Shown: one piece after another, positions 44,353-52,513 of the stretch
Numbering within the stretch: position 1 is the first letter of the stretch
Layout: each line of letters opens with the position of its first letter
Source of the DNA: Desulfobacterales bacterium
Lineage (GTDB): Bacteria > Desulfobacterota > Desulfobacteria > Desulfobacterales > SpSt-501
DNA: 64,000 nucleotides
NCBI GenBank assembly: GCA_030834695.1
Contig: JAUQXK010000031.1
Location: 88,079-152,078 of the forward strand
Direction: 5' to 3'
Program-made: the position numbers and the translations under genes
Notes under the pieces: generated by a model
Told to the model about the DNA's origin: nothing
Seen by the model: only the letters and a program-made list of their open reading frames with translations
The model's database searches: none

Positions 44353-44734
44353 GACCGCCTTTCTATCCAGCCGCCGCGCCCGTCGAGCCGAGCGCTGCTC
44401 TCTTCACAAATTTTGCGGTTTAGAATAAGAATGGAACTCCAACTTGCCAATAGGGGGCGATAGTCGTTGAATGCAGTATCGTCTTGCCGCCAGCTTTTGT
44501 GACATGCTAATAGACCAGCAGCTGGATGCGCAAAGGCCGTCATGCCGGACTTGATCCGGGACCTGCCATGGATCTGATCCAGGGTTCGCCGGAATGATGA
44601 ATGCTGGCATATCAATTGCCGAAGTCAGCCGAATGGCAAAAAAAGGTGCTATCGTATCACCATGTGAGTATTTTTTTAAATTCTGGTTGAATGGCGTGGC
44701 AGAAAAACGTGGCAGAAAACTGCGGTAACTATTT
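44353..44734. other. Intergenic region with repeat copy B at the left edge of the AT-rich island
   Basis: No gene is supported in these 382 bases. The region contains the dispersed repeat copy B (44528-44625). Just before the DRR-repeat gene it has a 12-base direct repeat CGTGGCAGAAAA (44695-44706 and 44708-44719). Base composition shifts from GC-rich to AT-rich after about 44630. Confidence 0.5.
44528..44625 (+). repeat. Dispersed palindromic repeat, copy B
   Basis: This 98-base element matches copy A at 33495-33618 along both flanks: GTCATGCCGGACTTGATCCGG at the left, less one extra T-G change, and TGATCCAGGGTTCGCCGGAA with GGCATAT-AATTGCCGAAGT at the right. The central 26 bases of copy A are missing. 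It lies exactly where composition changes at the start of the AT-rich island. Confidence 0.85.
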
Positions 44735-45022
44735 ATGAAACAAGAATTGAAGAGGCGTTTGGCAGAAAAATTGTTGGCCGACGATCCTTCAACCGAGCGG
44801 CGTGTGCATCCGGTAGATCGTCGAAAAATGAACACGTTTATTTGCCCTGATAGGAGGTCCGGCCTGGCCGACAGGAGGGCCGACACCTCCGAGCTGATTA
44901 AAAGGTTTTTATTTGGATATAAGCACGAGCGGCGGCTGGCTGCCAGTGACCGCCGCAAACAACATACCTTCATTATGAACGATCGGCGCTCCGGGGTCGC
45001 GGACCGGCGATCGGGTTCCTGA
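44735..45022 (+). CDS. Small basic protein with duplicated DRR motif
   Basis: This is a 95-residue, very arginine-rich protein that I do not recognise. It contains two copies of a unit of about 20 residues: DRRKMNTFICPDRRSGLADR at residues 28-47 and DRRKQHTFIMNDRRSGVADR about 44 residues later. The halves are joined by a short hydrophobic stretch (LIKRFLFGY). The strict conservation between copies argues that it is a real gene, although no ribosome-binding site is visible. It could bind nucleic acid or an anionic surface. It lies 42 bases upstream of the channel gene on the same strand. Confidence 0.6.
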   Translation: MKQELKRRLAEKLLADDPSTERRVHPVDRRKMNTFICPDRRSGLADRRADTSELIKRFLFGYKHERRLAASDRRKQHTFIMNDRRSGVADRRSGS

Positions 45023-45064
45023 GTTTACAAAGTTTTCTGCCTTGGAGATGACTTTAAACCGGTT

Positions 45065-46177
45065 ATGAAACCCATACAGCCGAACAACAAAGCCCTCCAT
45101 GGAATAGCCCTTGGAATAATTTTCTTGTGGGTTCTCTTGCTTTACCCGGCGACTTCCTTTTCGCAGAATGAGGGCACCCATCCACGGGTTCTGCAAGTGG
45201 GAGTGATAGTCGCTTCACCATTATACATCCAAACAGCCGATGGTCGTTGGGAAGGATTTAGCGTCGAGCTATGGCAGGCTGTGGCTCAACACCTAAACGT
45301 GACATTTGAATTTCGGGAATTTAGCAGCTTGGAGCAATTGTTGGATGCCTTAGCAAAAAGGGAAATAGATGTCTTTCCTTCCTTGCCGGTCGGGGAGCGT
45401 TTTGAATCCGACATGGATTTTAGTCAGTCATATTTAAAATCGGGACTTTCTATTGCAGTACCGGCGGAAGGTGTCGAATCCAGATGGGTCCATGTTTTTG
45501 AGAGTTTCTTTTCAAAGGACGTCTTAAAGGCAATAGGATTGTTGGTGTCATTGTCGATGATAGCCGGAATTATCGTATGGTTATTTGAAAGGCGTAAGAA
45601 CAGTGAAATGTTCGGTGACGGCACTGCCGGGGGGATCGCTCACGGCGTCTGGTGGGCGGTGGTTACAATGACCACGGTGGGTTACGGAGATAAGGCACCC
45701 CGAACAGCGGGTGGGCGCATCATTGCGCTGATTTGGATGATTTTTTCAATTGTTTATATCGCTAGCTTCACCGCCAACATTACTACAGCGCTGACCATGA
45801 AGGAGCTAAGTGGCAAAGTTCGTGGTTTTAATGACCTTTACAATACGCGAGTCGGATCTGTGTCCGGATCGGAAGGATTCGATTTTCTGACCAAACAGGG
45901 AATAACGGTAATTCCCTTTGAAGATATGCAGGAAGGGTTGGCCGCAGTTGCCGGCAGGGTGATCGATGCGTTCGTTCTCAATGAACAGGTACTCAAGCAT
46001 CTGGCAAAGCGAGAGTTCCCCGGCCGAGTGCAGGTTCTGCCTGGAATCTACGACGAATATTTCGTGAGCATGGCCTTACCGCAAGACAGTTCGCTCCGCA
46101 AACCAATAAACAAGGCATTGCTGCAGTTGATGAAAACGAAAAATTGGACTGAGTTGCGCAATCGCTATATACACTGA
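45065..46177 (+). CDS. GluR0-like ligand-gated potassium channel (prokaryotic ionotropic glutamate receptor)
   Basis: This is a 370-residue receptor-channel. After a signal peptide/first helix (about residues 11-32) comes lobe 1 of a periplasmic amino-acid-binding fold (VLQVGVIVASPLYI, GRWEGFSVELWQAV, and Arg112 in PVGERFESDMDFSQSY). A pore module interrupts it: helix at about 154-174, pore loop with the potassium filter TVGYGD at residues 204-209, and helix at about 218-240 ending in SFTANITTALT, which resembles the SYTANLAAFLT of animal glutamate receptors. Lobe 2 follows (VGSVSGSEGFDFL, IDAFVLNEQVLKHL). This order is that of cyanobacterial GluR0. The ligand is unknown. Confidence 0.92.
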   Translation: MKPIQPNNKALHGIALGIIFLWVLLLYPATSFSQNEGTHPRVLQVGVIVASPLYIQTADGRWEGFSVELWQAVAQHLNVTFEFREFSSLEQLLDALAKREIDVFPSLPVGERFESDMDFSQSYLKSGLSIAVPAEGVESRWVHVFESFFSKDVLKAIGLLVSLSMIAGIIVWLFERRKNSEMFGDGTAGGIAHGVWWAVVTMTTVGYGDKAPRTAGGRIIALIWMIFSIVYIASFTANITTALTMKELSGKVRGFNDLYNTRVGSVSGSEGFDFLTKQGITVIPFEDMQEGLAAVAGRVIDAFVLNEQVLKHLAKREFPGRVQVLPGIYDEYFVSMALPQDSSLRKPINKALLQLMKTKNWTELRNRYIH

Positions 46178-47263
46178 GCCTGTATCCTGCAGAACGCGGT
46201 TTTTTCTTCATGCTGTTGCCAAAATCAACCGACTGATACGTCGTCTGGCAACGATAGTAAAAACAGCATGAAATTATTCAAGGCTGCACTCATAAAGTTG
46301 GCTCTTTTTTTTGGGGGATGGTGCACGGAAATGCAGACAGCCTTTATGCGTGGACCCTACGGTGAGAATTCAGCCTCGCTTTTGGAAAAGATAGCCGGGA
46401 CAATATATTGACATAATATTGGCGCGAGGCAGCCGGGAACTATATGAAGTTATTTTATTTTGCTGAGTGCCTAAAATACATTCGACATATCACTACGACG
46501 CAAAATCTTTGATACACTCCCTTTGATTCCCACATCGTTTTGCAGCTTGTTAGGTTCGGCGAATGAACAAGCAAGATCTTGCGCACCTCCTTTAATTTCG
46601 AGCATTCGACTTGGAAGCCGTTCTAAAATTAATCCGTCACACAGTTGATGTATCTTATTCTGCGGTCTATCCGACCCGAACCATGCAGTTTTTCAGGATT
46701 TCCATTCAAATGGGAAAATCATTGAGAGGCATGAGGTCCGGGAGATATTGATTTTGGAAAATTCGGAAAGGGGTCGGGACCGGATCGCTGGTCGGCACTG
46801 ATATACTTTATCATAGTACTTCCAAAATACATTATTAACAGTATGGAAAGACTTCGCGGCTATGATATCCTAAAAAATCTCTTTCCCTCGACCGGGTCTC
46901 CAGCGGACCTGGGTTTTGTTGAGCGTTTGGGGCCTTGCTTTGCATTTAATGTTTTTGTTGGCCTGATAATCATCATCTTGTTTTAAGTCATCAACACCTT
47001 TGGCATTATCTTTGTTGGGCAACGCAGCTTAGAAGGAGATATGCTAATTTCGTTCGCAAGGCAAATAGTCTGGTATTCTCGTTTTATTATTATAAAACAT
47101 TTTATAGCCAGGGGCTATTAAGCAGAATGATACGGGTAAACCTACTTCAGGCCGGGGCGAGACCTCCCAGATTACAACAAACCGATATTCAATCTACGTT
47201 TGTTCGGATTCTTCCCAGGCAAGAAGGTAAACTTCAAACAGTCATTTATAAAGGGAGGTTACA
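46178..47263. other. AT-rich, gene-poor 1.1-kb interval
   Basis: No gene with family similarity is visible on either strand. Two very short plus-strand frames stand out: 46268-46411, 47 residues with a hydrophobic N-terminus (KLFKAALIKLALFFGGW), and 46843-46986, 47 residues with a hydrophobic C-terminus (FNVFVGLIIIILF). Neither has a clear ribosome-binding site. The composition and lack of coding suggest decayed or foreign DNA. I saw no transposase remnant. Confidence 0.5.
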
Positions 47264-48565
47264 ATGAAACGTTTCATGCTCATTTCGTGTGTTCTATGCC
47301 TATGCTTAATAGTTGTTACAAACGTATCATCAAATTTTAACAAACCGTTGAGCCTTGTTGAGAAGGGACGAAAGATTTTCTTCAATGAAACTTTCAATGG
47401 TAACGGTAGAACCTGTGGCACCTGTCATCCGGCTGAAAACAATTTTACGATTGACCCAGCATTCATAGCAACTCTGCCACCTAATGATCCCCTCTTTGTA
47501 GCGGAGTTTGTTCCTGCGTTAATGCAAAACTTCGAGAATCCAACATTGATGAGGGAGTTCGGGCTGATACTGGAAAATGTGGATGGGTTTGACGATTTGG
47601 CAAATAAATTTGTCATGCGGGGAGTGCCACAAACTCTATCGCTTAGAACCACCAGTGTTAGTACCCAAGAGGGCAACCGCCTGGGATGGTCAGGTGATGG
47701 TGCTCCCAATGATGGCTCACTTCGATCCTTTGCAATAGGTGCGGTGAGGCAGCATTTTACAAAAACACTGGCTCGTGTTGAGGGAGTGGATTTCCGCTTA
47801 CCTACCAATGAGGAACTTAATGCGTTGGAAGCCTTCCAGCTTTCACTTGGCAGGCAAGCAAATCTGGTATTGCCTTTACCACTTAAAGGCATTGAAGCCC
47901 AGCTTGGCCAAGATTTCTTTCTCAACAGCAAGTGCAATAATTGTCACACGAATGCCGGAGCAGGAGATAACCGTAATTTCAATACGGGCGTAGAGAATCT
48001 GCTCGATAAATCTCAAGATGAAACAGGCGAGCTTATCCCCCCTGATGATGGTTTCGGTACACCTGGTGATGGGGAATTTAACACACCTCCGTTGGTTGAA
48101 GCCGCAGATACCGGGCCATTTTTCCATGATAATTCAATTGGTACTTTGGAAGCTGCTATAGCATTTTTCGCAGGGCCTGCATTTGATGGTTCTCCTTCTG
48201 GCCCTGCCATTTCAATGGATGGCACACAAGTCGCCAATGTTGCCGCATTTTTACGAGTATTAAATTCCTTGGAAAACATTCAACAAAGCATTGATTATTT
48301 ATCCCAAGTGTCGTCAGTGGTTCATAAACCTGTTTTCAATAGGAATATTGACCCAATATTGTTAGCCAAAAATGAAACCAAGGACGCTATCAAAGTCTTA
48401 GTTTGTGCTAATCTCCATTTTGTCGCAGTTAAATATCTGAATAAAGCATTGGCTCTTATAAAAAATGCTGAAAATTCCCGTTTCTTCCAAGTGAAATTAG
48501 CAAGGGAGGCAATCAAGCAATTGGAAAATGCACGGTTTGAATTAGTTGAACCCAACGGAGCCTAA
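47264..48565 (+). CDS. Diheme cytochrome c peroxidase-like protein
   Basis: This is a 433-residue exported protein with a signal peptide (about residues 1-22) and two heme-c motifs, CGTCH at 51-55 and CNNCH at 224-228. Spacing and the sequences RTCGTCHPAENNF and FFLNSKCNNCHTNAGAG fit the MauG/CcpA-type diheme peroxidase family, which is usually shorter (320-350). The extra C-terminal 90 residues (about 340-433) are helical and unassigned. A very strong ribosome-binding site (AAAGGGAGG) precedes the ATG. Codon use is much more AT-rich than in genes outside the island, which suggests acquisition. Confidence 0.83.
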   Translation: MKRFMLISCVLCLCLIVVTNVSSNFNKPLSLVEKGRKIFFNETFNGNGRTCGTCHPAENNFTIDPAFIATLPPNDPLFVAEFVPALMQNFENPTLMREFGLILENVDGFDDLANKFVMRGVPQTLSLRTTSVSTQEGNRLGWSGDGAPNDGSLRSFAIGAVRQHFTKTLARVEGVDFRLPTNEELNALEAFQLSLGRQANLVLPLPLKGIEAQLGQDFFLNSKCNNCHTNAGAGDNRNFNTGVENLLDKSQDETGELIPPDDGFGTPGDGEFNTPPLVEAADTGPFFHDNSIGTLEAAIAFFAGPAFDGSPSGPAISMDGTQVANVAAFLRVLNSLENIQQSIDYLSQVSSVVHKPVFNRNIDPILLAKNETKDAIKVLVCANLHFVAVKYLNKALALIKNAENSRFFQVKLAREAIKQLENARFELVEPNGA

Positions 48566-48571
48566 AACAGA

Positions 48572-48603
48572 TGGGTGGCTTATCTTGGACGGTAGGCCAC
48601 CCA
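48572..48603. terminator. Stem-loop after the cytochrome gene
   Basis: Ten-base arms (48572-48581 and 48594-48603, one G-T pair) begin seven bases after the stop codon. There is no T tract on the plus strand. It could be a terminator or an mRNA-stabilising end. Confidence 0.4.
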
Positions 48604-48806
48604 CACAATAAAAAGACAAGAAGCGAACGATGGTTGAAAATGAAACCCCAAATTCCAATACTGAAAATGAAGCGATTCTGCTGGCAGATATATATCTGCC
48701 ATTAAGGTAATATTTTATCTGCCTATCCAAATCAAATATCCCAAAAAGTAATCTATACCTGAAAAGCTGGCGACCTGAACTAGCCATATTGACAGCCTGT
48801 ACTCAT

Positions 48807-49907
48807 TCATCTCCCCCCCCAAAAAAGGCTGCAGCTATCTTTCGAATATCCGCTGCAATTCCGGAGAATCGATCGGCCAGATGGCGATTTGTGTTTCTTA
48901 ACTCTTCTCCGGCAAGTACTGCCAATATCGCCATCGAAGATGACCCAGCGCTGGTCGGCATAGCGCTGCTCGAAATGCCGGCGGATGAGCGGCAGGATAT
49001 CGTAACGCGGATTGACCAGGGCCAGATACAAATCGTTTTCCATTCTTGAAAAACGGACCAGTCCTTTCTTGCGGTGGGCCTCACGGAGCACCTTCTGGCT
49101 GAGCCGCTCGATGGCGAGACGAATGGCGGGATCGTGCCCGCCGCCGCCATCGGCGCCCGCCGGGACGGCCGTCCGGATGGACCGGTAAATCAGGATCTCC
49201 ACCTCCGGTTCTCCGGTCCGGTAGGCTTGATAAAGCTGCGATCGGCTGTCCGAACCCAGATGGCGATTGAGGCCTTGCCACACTCGCGCGGCCTTTCGTG
49301 CGTCACTTGGAATCCCCACACCTTCCTCGAAGAGCCCCGGCCGATGCACCTTCCGGGATCGGATCTGCGCCGGATCGGTCCTGCCGGCATAGGCTTCGAA
49401 TACGGCCGTGAGCAGGCCCTCGAATGTCCCGTCGGTCAGAAAGACAAGCTGGCGGTCTGACGTTGAAGGCACGGCAACCGATAATTTCCGGCGGGGCAAG
49501 TCAGCGACTCCGACCGGACGGTCTTCTTTATCTTTGACCGCACGGCGGAGAACGGGCTGACCCGGGCAGACGATGAAATGGACGGCACGGTTGAGGGCCA
49601 CGCCCATCTGCCGGAGATGCTCGTACCGGATCAATCCCTGCCGCCGCAGTCTGACGATTCTTTTCGCCGATCGGAGGCCGATGCCGGGGACTCTGAGAAT
49701 CATGTCATACTCGGCCGAATTGATGTCCACCGGAAACAGGCCCGGCTGACGCTGTGCAAACCCAAGCTTGGGATCGGTCTGGAGGTCAAGATAGGGCTGC
49801 TCCGGCCGAATCACCTCTTCCAGGGAATAACCGTAGAGCCGCATCAGCCAATCGGCCTGGTAGAGCCGGTTTTCCCTGCCCATGGGCGGTTCCGGCAGTT
49901 TCGGCAA
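48807..49907 (-). pseudogene. Decayed radical-SAM C-terminal region joined to a DUF4130-type DNA repair partner
   Basis: The first half is the C-terminal part of the putative DNA modification/repair radical-SAM protein: PPMGRENRLYQADWLMRLYG, FPVDINSAEYDMILRVPGIG and a helix-hairpin-helix. From about 49430 it continues without a stop into the partner protein normally encoded separately (DUF4130 family): LVFLTDGTFEGLLTAVFEAY and ENDLYLALVNPRYDILPLI. Near 48930 the family sequence leaves this frame. The plus-two frame gives RYWQYLPEKS and a stop at 48899-48901, so the last 35 residues here are read out of frame. With the upstream lesions, the locus looks inactive. Confidence 0.7.
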
Positions 49908-50311
49908 TCGGGGGTCGGCGGCGTTGACGGGGATGTAGCCGGAATATTAACGCGCTTGAGCGCCTGTTTCCGGTAGAGGCTGCCGGCCAGGTGCAGGATG
50001 TCGTAGTCCGACTCCGGGCTGGCGCCGATGATCAACTGCGTGCTTTGGCCGGCCGGCGTGAAGGCGGCCCGCGGGATATCGTTGCTGGCCCGATTCGCGC
50101 AGTAGGCGCAGTCGTAGACGCAGAAATTCGTAAAGAGGACCTTCAGCAGCGACACGCAGCGGCCGTCCTCGGTAAACGAGTGGCAGATTCCGCTGGGAGT
50201 TGCGCTTCCAAGCCGCCCTCCCCGGTTCTCCCTCCGGCTGCCGCTGGACGCGCAGGAAACGTCGTACTTGGCAGCGCCTGCCAGTATTTCCAATTTTTTC
50301 TTAATGTTCAT
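49844..50311 (-). pseudogene. Radical-SAM DNA modification/repair protein, N-terminal remnant with internal deletion and frameshift
   Basis: The start MNIKKKLEILAGAAKYDVSC and the radical-SAM cluster cysteines 64, 68 and 71 (CVYDCAYC) are intact. At about residue 86 the frame jumps from NDIPRAAFTP directly to AGQSTQLIIGASPESD. In the family these two motifs lie some 140-150 residues apart, so most of the barrel is deleted in frame. Near 49948 a one-base loss shifts LKRV out of frame. The neighbouring frame resumes as YSGYIPVNAADPRLPKLPEP and continues into the downstream remnant. The full family protein is about 410-420 residues. Confidence 0.75.
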
Positions 50312-50573
50312 GCCATTACGCCACGAGCGGTGAGTGTGCTGAGACTGGGGAATATAGGAATCAAAGGCAGGGAAAAGCAATACCGAGCGATGGTCTCAGC
50401 GGGGCCGGTGTGCCGAACATTTGCAAATTTAATCTCTTGAAATCTATAATGAAATGATTTTGGGGCGCTTAAGATCAACAATGGCACGAGTTCTGCTTAT
50501 GGCGGAAGGCCTACACGGTTTTGCGCGGCAGCCGACTCGGCGGCCCCATTTTATGGCTGAGTGAGATCAACAT

Positions 50574-51107
50574 ATGCCTCTACCCTTGGGACACCTCGCG
50601 ATTGGATTGGCCACGCACGAATTGAGCTCGGGCCAATCGGCCTTCGGCCGCTGGAAACTTTTTGCGGCGATCCTGGTTCTCGCCAACCTTCCCGACATCG
50701 ATGTCATCTTCGGCCTCCTGATCGAATGGAACGGCAGCGCCTTCCACCGCGGACCCACCCACAGCCTGTTGTTCGCCCTGGCTTGCGGATTTCTGGCATC
50801 AAAGGCGTCTAAAAGTTGGACGTGGCTCCCTCGCATGGAATTCCCAGGTTGCTTCGCTTTGATTCTATCTCATGTGGCGGCCGATGCGCTGCTGTCGACT
50901 TCACCCGTTTCCTGGTTCTGGCCGTTAGCAACCAACTGGTCGGCCGGGCACAGCGGCTGGCAGGATGTTTTCGGCATGGTTCTCAAGGGGAACGCTCAGG
51001 ATGCCATGATTATCTTGGGCGCTGCCGCCGTCATCATGGTCCAGCGAACGGCTCGAGCCCTGAGCGTCGGCCTGATTCTGCGGCTGCGTCGCAAGAGCTC
51101 CGCATAA
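50574..51107 (+). CDS. YdjM-like inner-membrane metal-dependent hydrolase family protein (DUF457)
   Basis: This is a 177-residue protein with about four hydrophobic segments. Family residues are present: NLPDIDVIFGLL near residues 39-50, FHRGPTHSLLFALACGF near residues 58-74 and SHVAADALLSTSPVSWFWPL. The conserved His and Asp residues are thought to bind metal, but an activity has not been shown. E. coli YdjM is induced by DNA damage. It converges on the photolyase gene with only two bases between the stops. A damage-response link is therefore possible but speculative. Confidence 0.8.
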   Translation: MPLPLGHLAIGLATHELSSGQSAFGRWKLFAAILVLANLPDIDVIFGLLIEWNGSAFHRGPTHSLLFALACGFLASKASKSWTWLPRMEFPGCFALILSHVAADALLSTSPVSWFWPLATNWSAGHSGWQDVFGMVLKGNAQDAMIILGAAAVIMVQRTARALSVGLILRLRRKSSA

Positions 51108-51109
51108 TT

Positions 51110-52489
51110 TCACAACCCACTGCAGCGGGCCTCAACCTTGCGGACATAGGCGCCGATGTCGCACTTGCGCTCCAATCCCGAGGCCATCATGCTGCGGACC
51201 TTGCCGTAGATCGCCCGCTGCGGCCAGGCCCGGTCGTGAATGCCGTAGACCCAGGCCACGCCGGCGTAGGAGTTCGGATCGCGGCCATCCAGGAAATATT
51301 TGTTGTTCAGCGCCAGGGTCGTGGCAAAACCCTCCTCCGGGGTCCGCGACCACTCCAGGATCTTTTTTCCCCAGTACATGCGCATGTAGTTGTGCATGAA
51401 GCCGGTGCAGGCCATCTCACGCATGGCGGCGTTCCAGTAGGGGTCGTGGGTTTCGGCATTTTCGAGCCGGGCGGCCGAATACCGATACTCGCGCCGGTCG
51501 CGGCGGTGTTCGGCCAGACTCTGCTGAGCCCAGCCCGGCAGGCAGGCATACGAATCGTAGTTAGCGGTGAAATGAGTGAAGTTGCAGGCGAGTTCGCGGC
51601 GAACGACCATTTCCTCCAAAAACGCGTCCTTGGCCGCTTGGGACGCGGATGATTTGGTCACCTCGACCGCCAGATAAAGCGGCGATATCTGCCCGAAGTG
51701 CAGGTAGGGGCTCATGTGGGAAATGTCGTCCGTCTGGGGCTGGTTGTGGTTTTGCTGGTAGCGCGCAAGGCGGTTCTGGAGAAACTCGGTGAAACGCCGA
51801 TGAGCCTCGGAAGTTCCGCCCCGGAACCGGCCCGAAACCGGGGACACGCTGCGATCGATGGCGAGCGATTGGAGTACGGCCGCCGGGCTGTCGACCGGCA
51901 TTCCATCCAGCTTGAGACCGGTCGCCGGCATCCCCGCGACAACGGGGGGCGGCTTCTTGAGGAAATCAGGCAACTGGCGATGGATCCTCGGCCGAAGGGT
52001 GCGGGCGCCGATCTCAGCCTTGGTGGATGCCGTCTCCACCGGCACGATCAGGTCGCTTTCCACCTGCACCACCCGGCAGGCGGCCCCGCGCGCCACGGCC
52101 TGCCGCCATTGCCGCTGATGTCGAAGATAGCCGCAGTCGCATACGATGAGGCTGGCCTCGCGACCCAGCTCCAGCGCCACGGCCGGCGGAGCGCCCCGGC
52201 GCAGGACCAAACGGATGTTGCGCTTCCGTAGCGTCTGCGCGGTTTCTTTCAACCCCTCCAGCATGAAGGTATAATGCCGCAGGTTAGCCTCGGGGTATTC
52301 GTCCGTCAGCCCGAAGGCCACCACCACCCCCTGCTCCAGGCGGTTCGCTTCCTGAACGGCATACTCCAACGCGTGATTCATCTCCGCGCGCTGCGACTGC
52401 TGCATCCAGTAGAGCACGTAGCGGCCTCGAGCGACATCCCTGTCGTTCAGATGTTTTATCCGCGCGTCTTGAATTGGCGATGCGTTCAA
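51110..52489 (-). CDS. phr: Class II CPD photolyase (deoxyribodipyrimidine photo-lyase)
   Basis: This enzyme uses FADH- and blue light to split cyclobutane pyrimidine dimers. The 459-residue protein is of class II: YVLYWMQQSQRAEMNHALEY near the N-terminus, SPYLHFGQISPLYLAVEV near residue 257, EEMVVRRELACNFTHF near residue 289, and the signature stretch YWGKKILEWSRTPEEGF with LALNNKYFLDGRDPNSYAGV around residues 370-410. Class II enzymes occur in animals, plants, archaea and scattered bacteria, including Desulfobacterota. The gene stands alone on the minus strand, 24 bases upstream of the octaheme cytochrome stop. Confidence 0.94.
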   Translation of the reverse strand: MNASPIQDARIKHLNDRDVARGRYVLYWMQQSQRAEMNHALEYAVQEANRLEQGVVVAFGLTDEYPEANLRHYTFMLEGLKETAQTLRKRNIRLVLRRGAPPAVALELGREASLIVCDCGYLRHQRQWRQAVARGAACRVVQVESDLIVPVETASTKAEIGARTLRPRIHRQLPDFLKKPPPVVAGMPATGLKLDGMPVDSPAAVLQSLAIDRSVSPVSGRFRGGTSEAHRRFTEFLQNRLARYQQNHNQPQTDDISHMSPYLHFGQISPLYLAVEVTKSSASQAAKDAFLEEMVVRRELACNFTHFTANYDSYACLPGWAQQSLAEHRRDRREYRYSAARLENAETHDPYWNAAMREMACTGFMHNYMRMYWGKKILEWSRTPEEGFATTLALNNKYFLDGRDPNSYAGVAWVYGIHDRAWPQRAIYGKVRSMMASGLERKCDIGAYVRKVEARCSGL

Positions 52490-52513
52490 GCCGTCAACAT
52501 CCCTTCGCGAAGC

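Noticed and set aside
48813-48826. Run of eight C followed by six A as a phase-variation tract
   Set aside because: It lies beyond the likely natural stop of the decayed DUF4130 gene, so no coding switch is apparent. It is more likely a plain low-complexity run.
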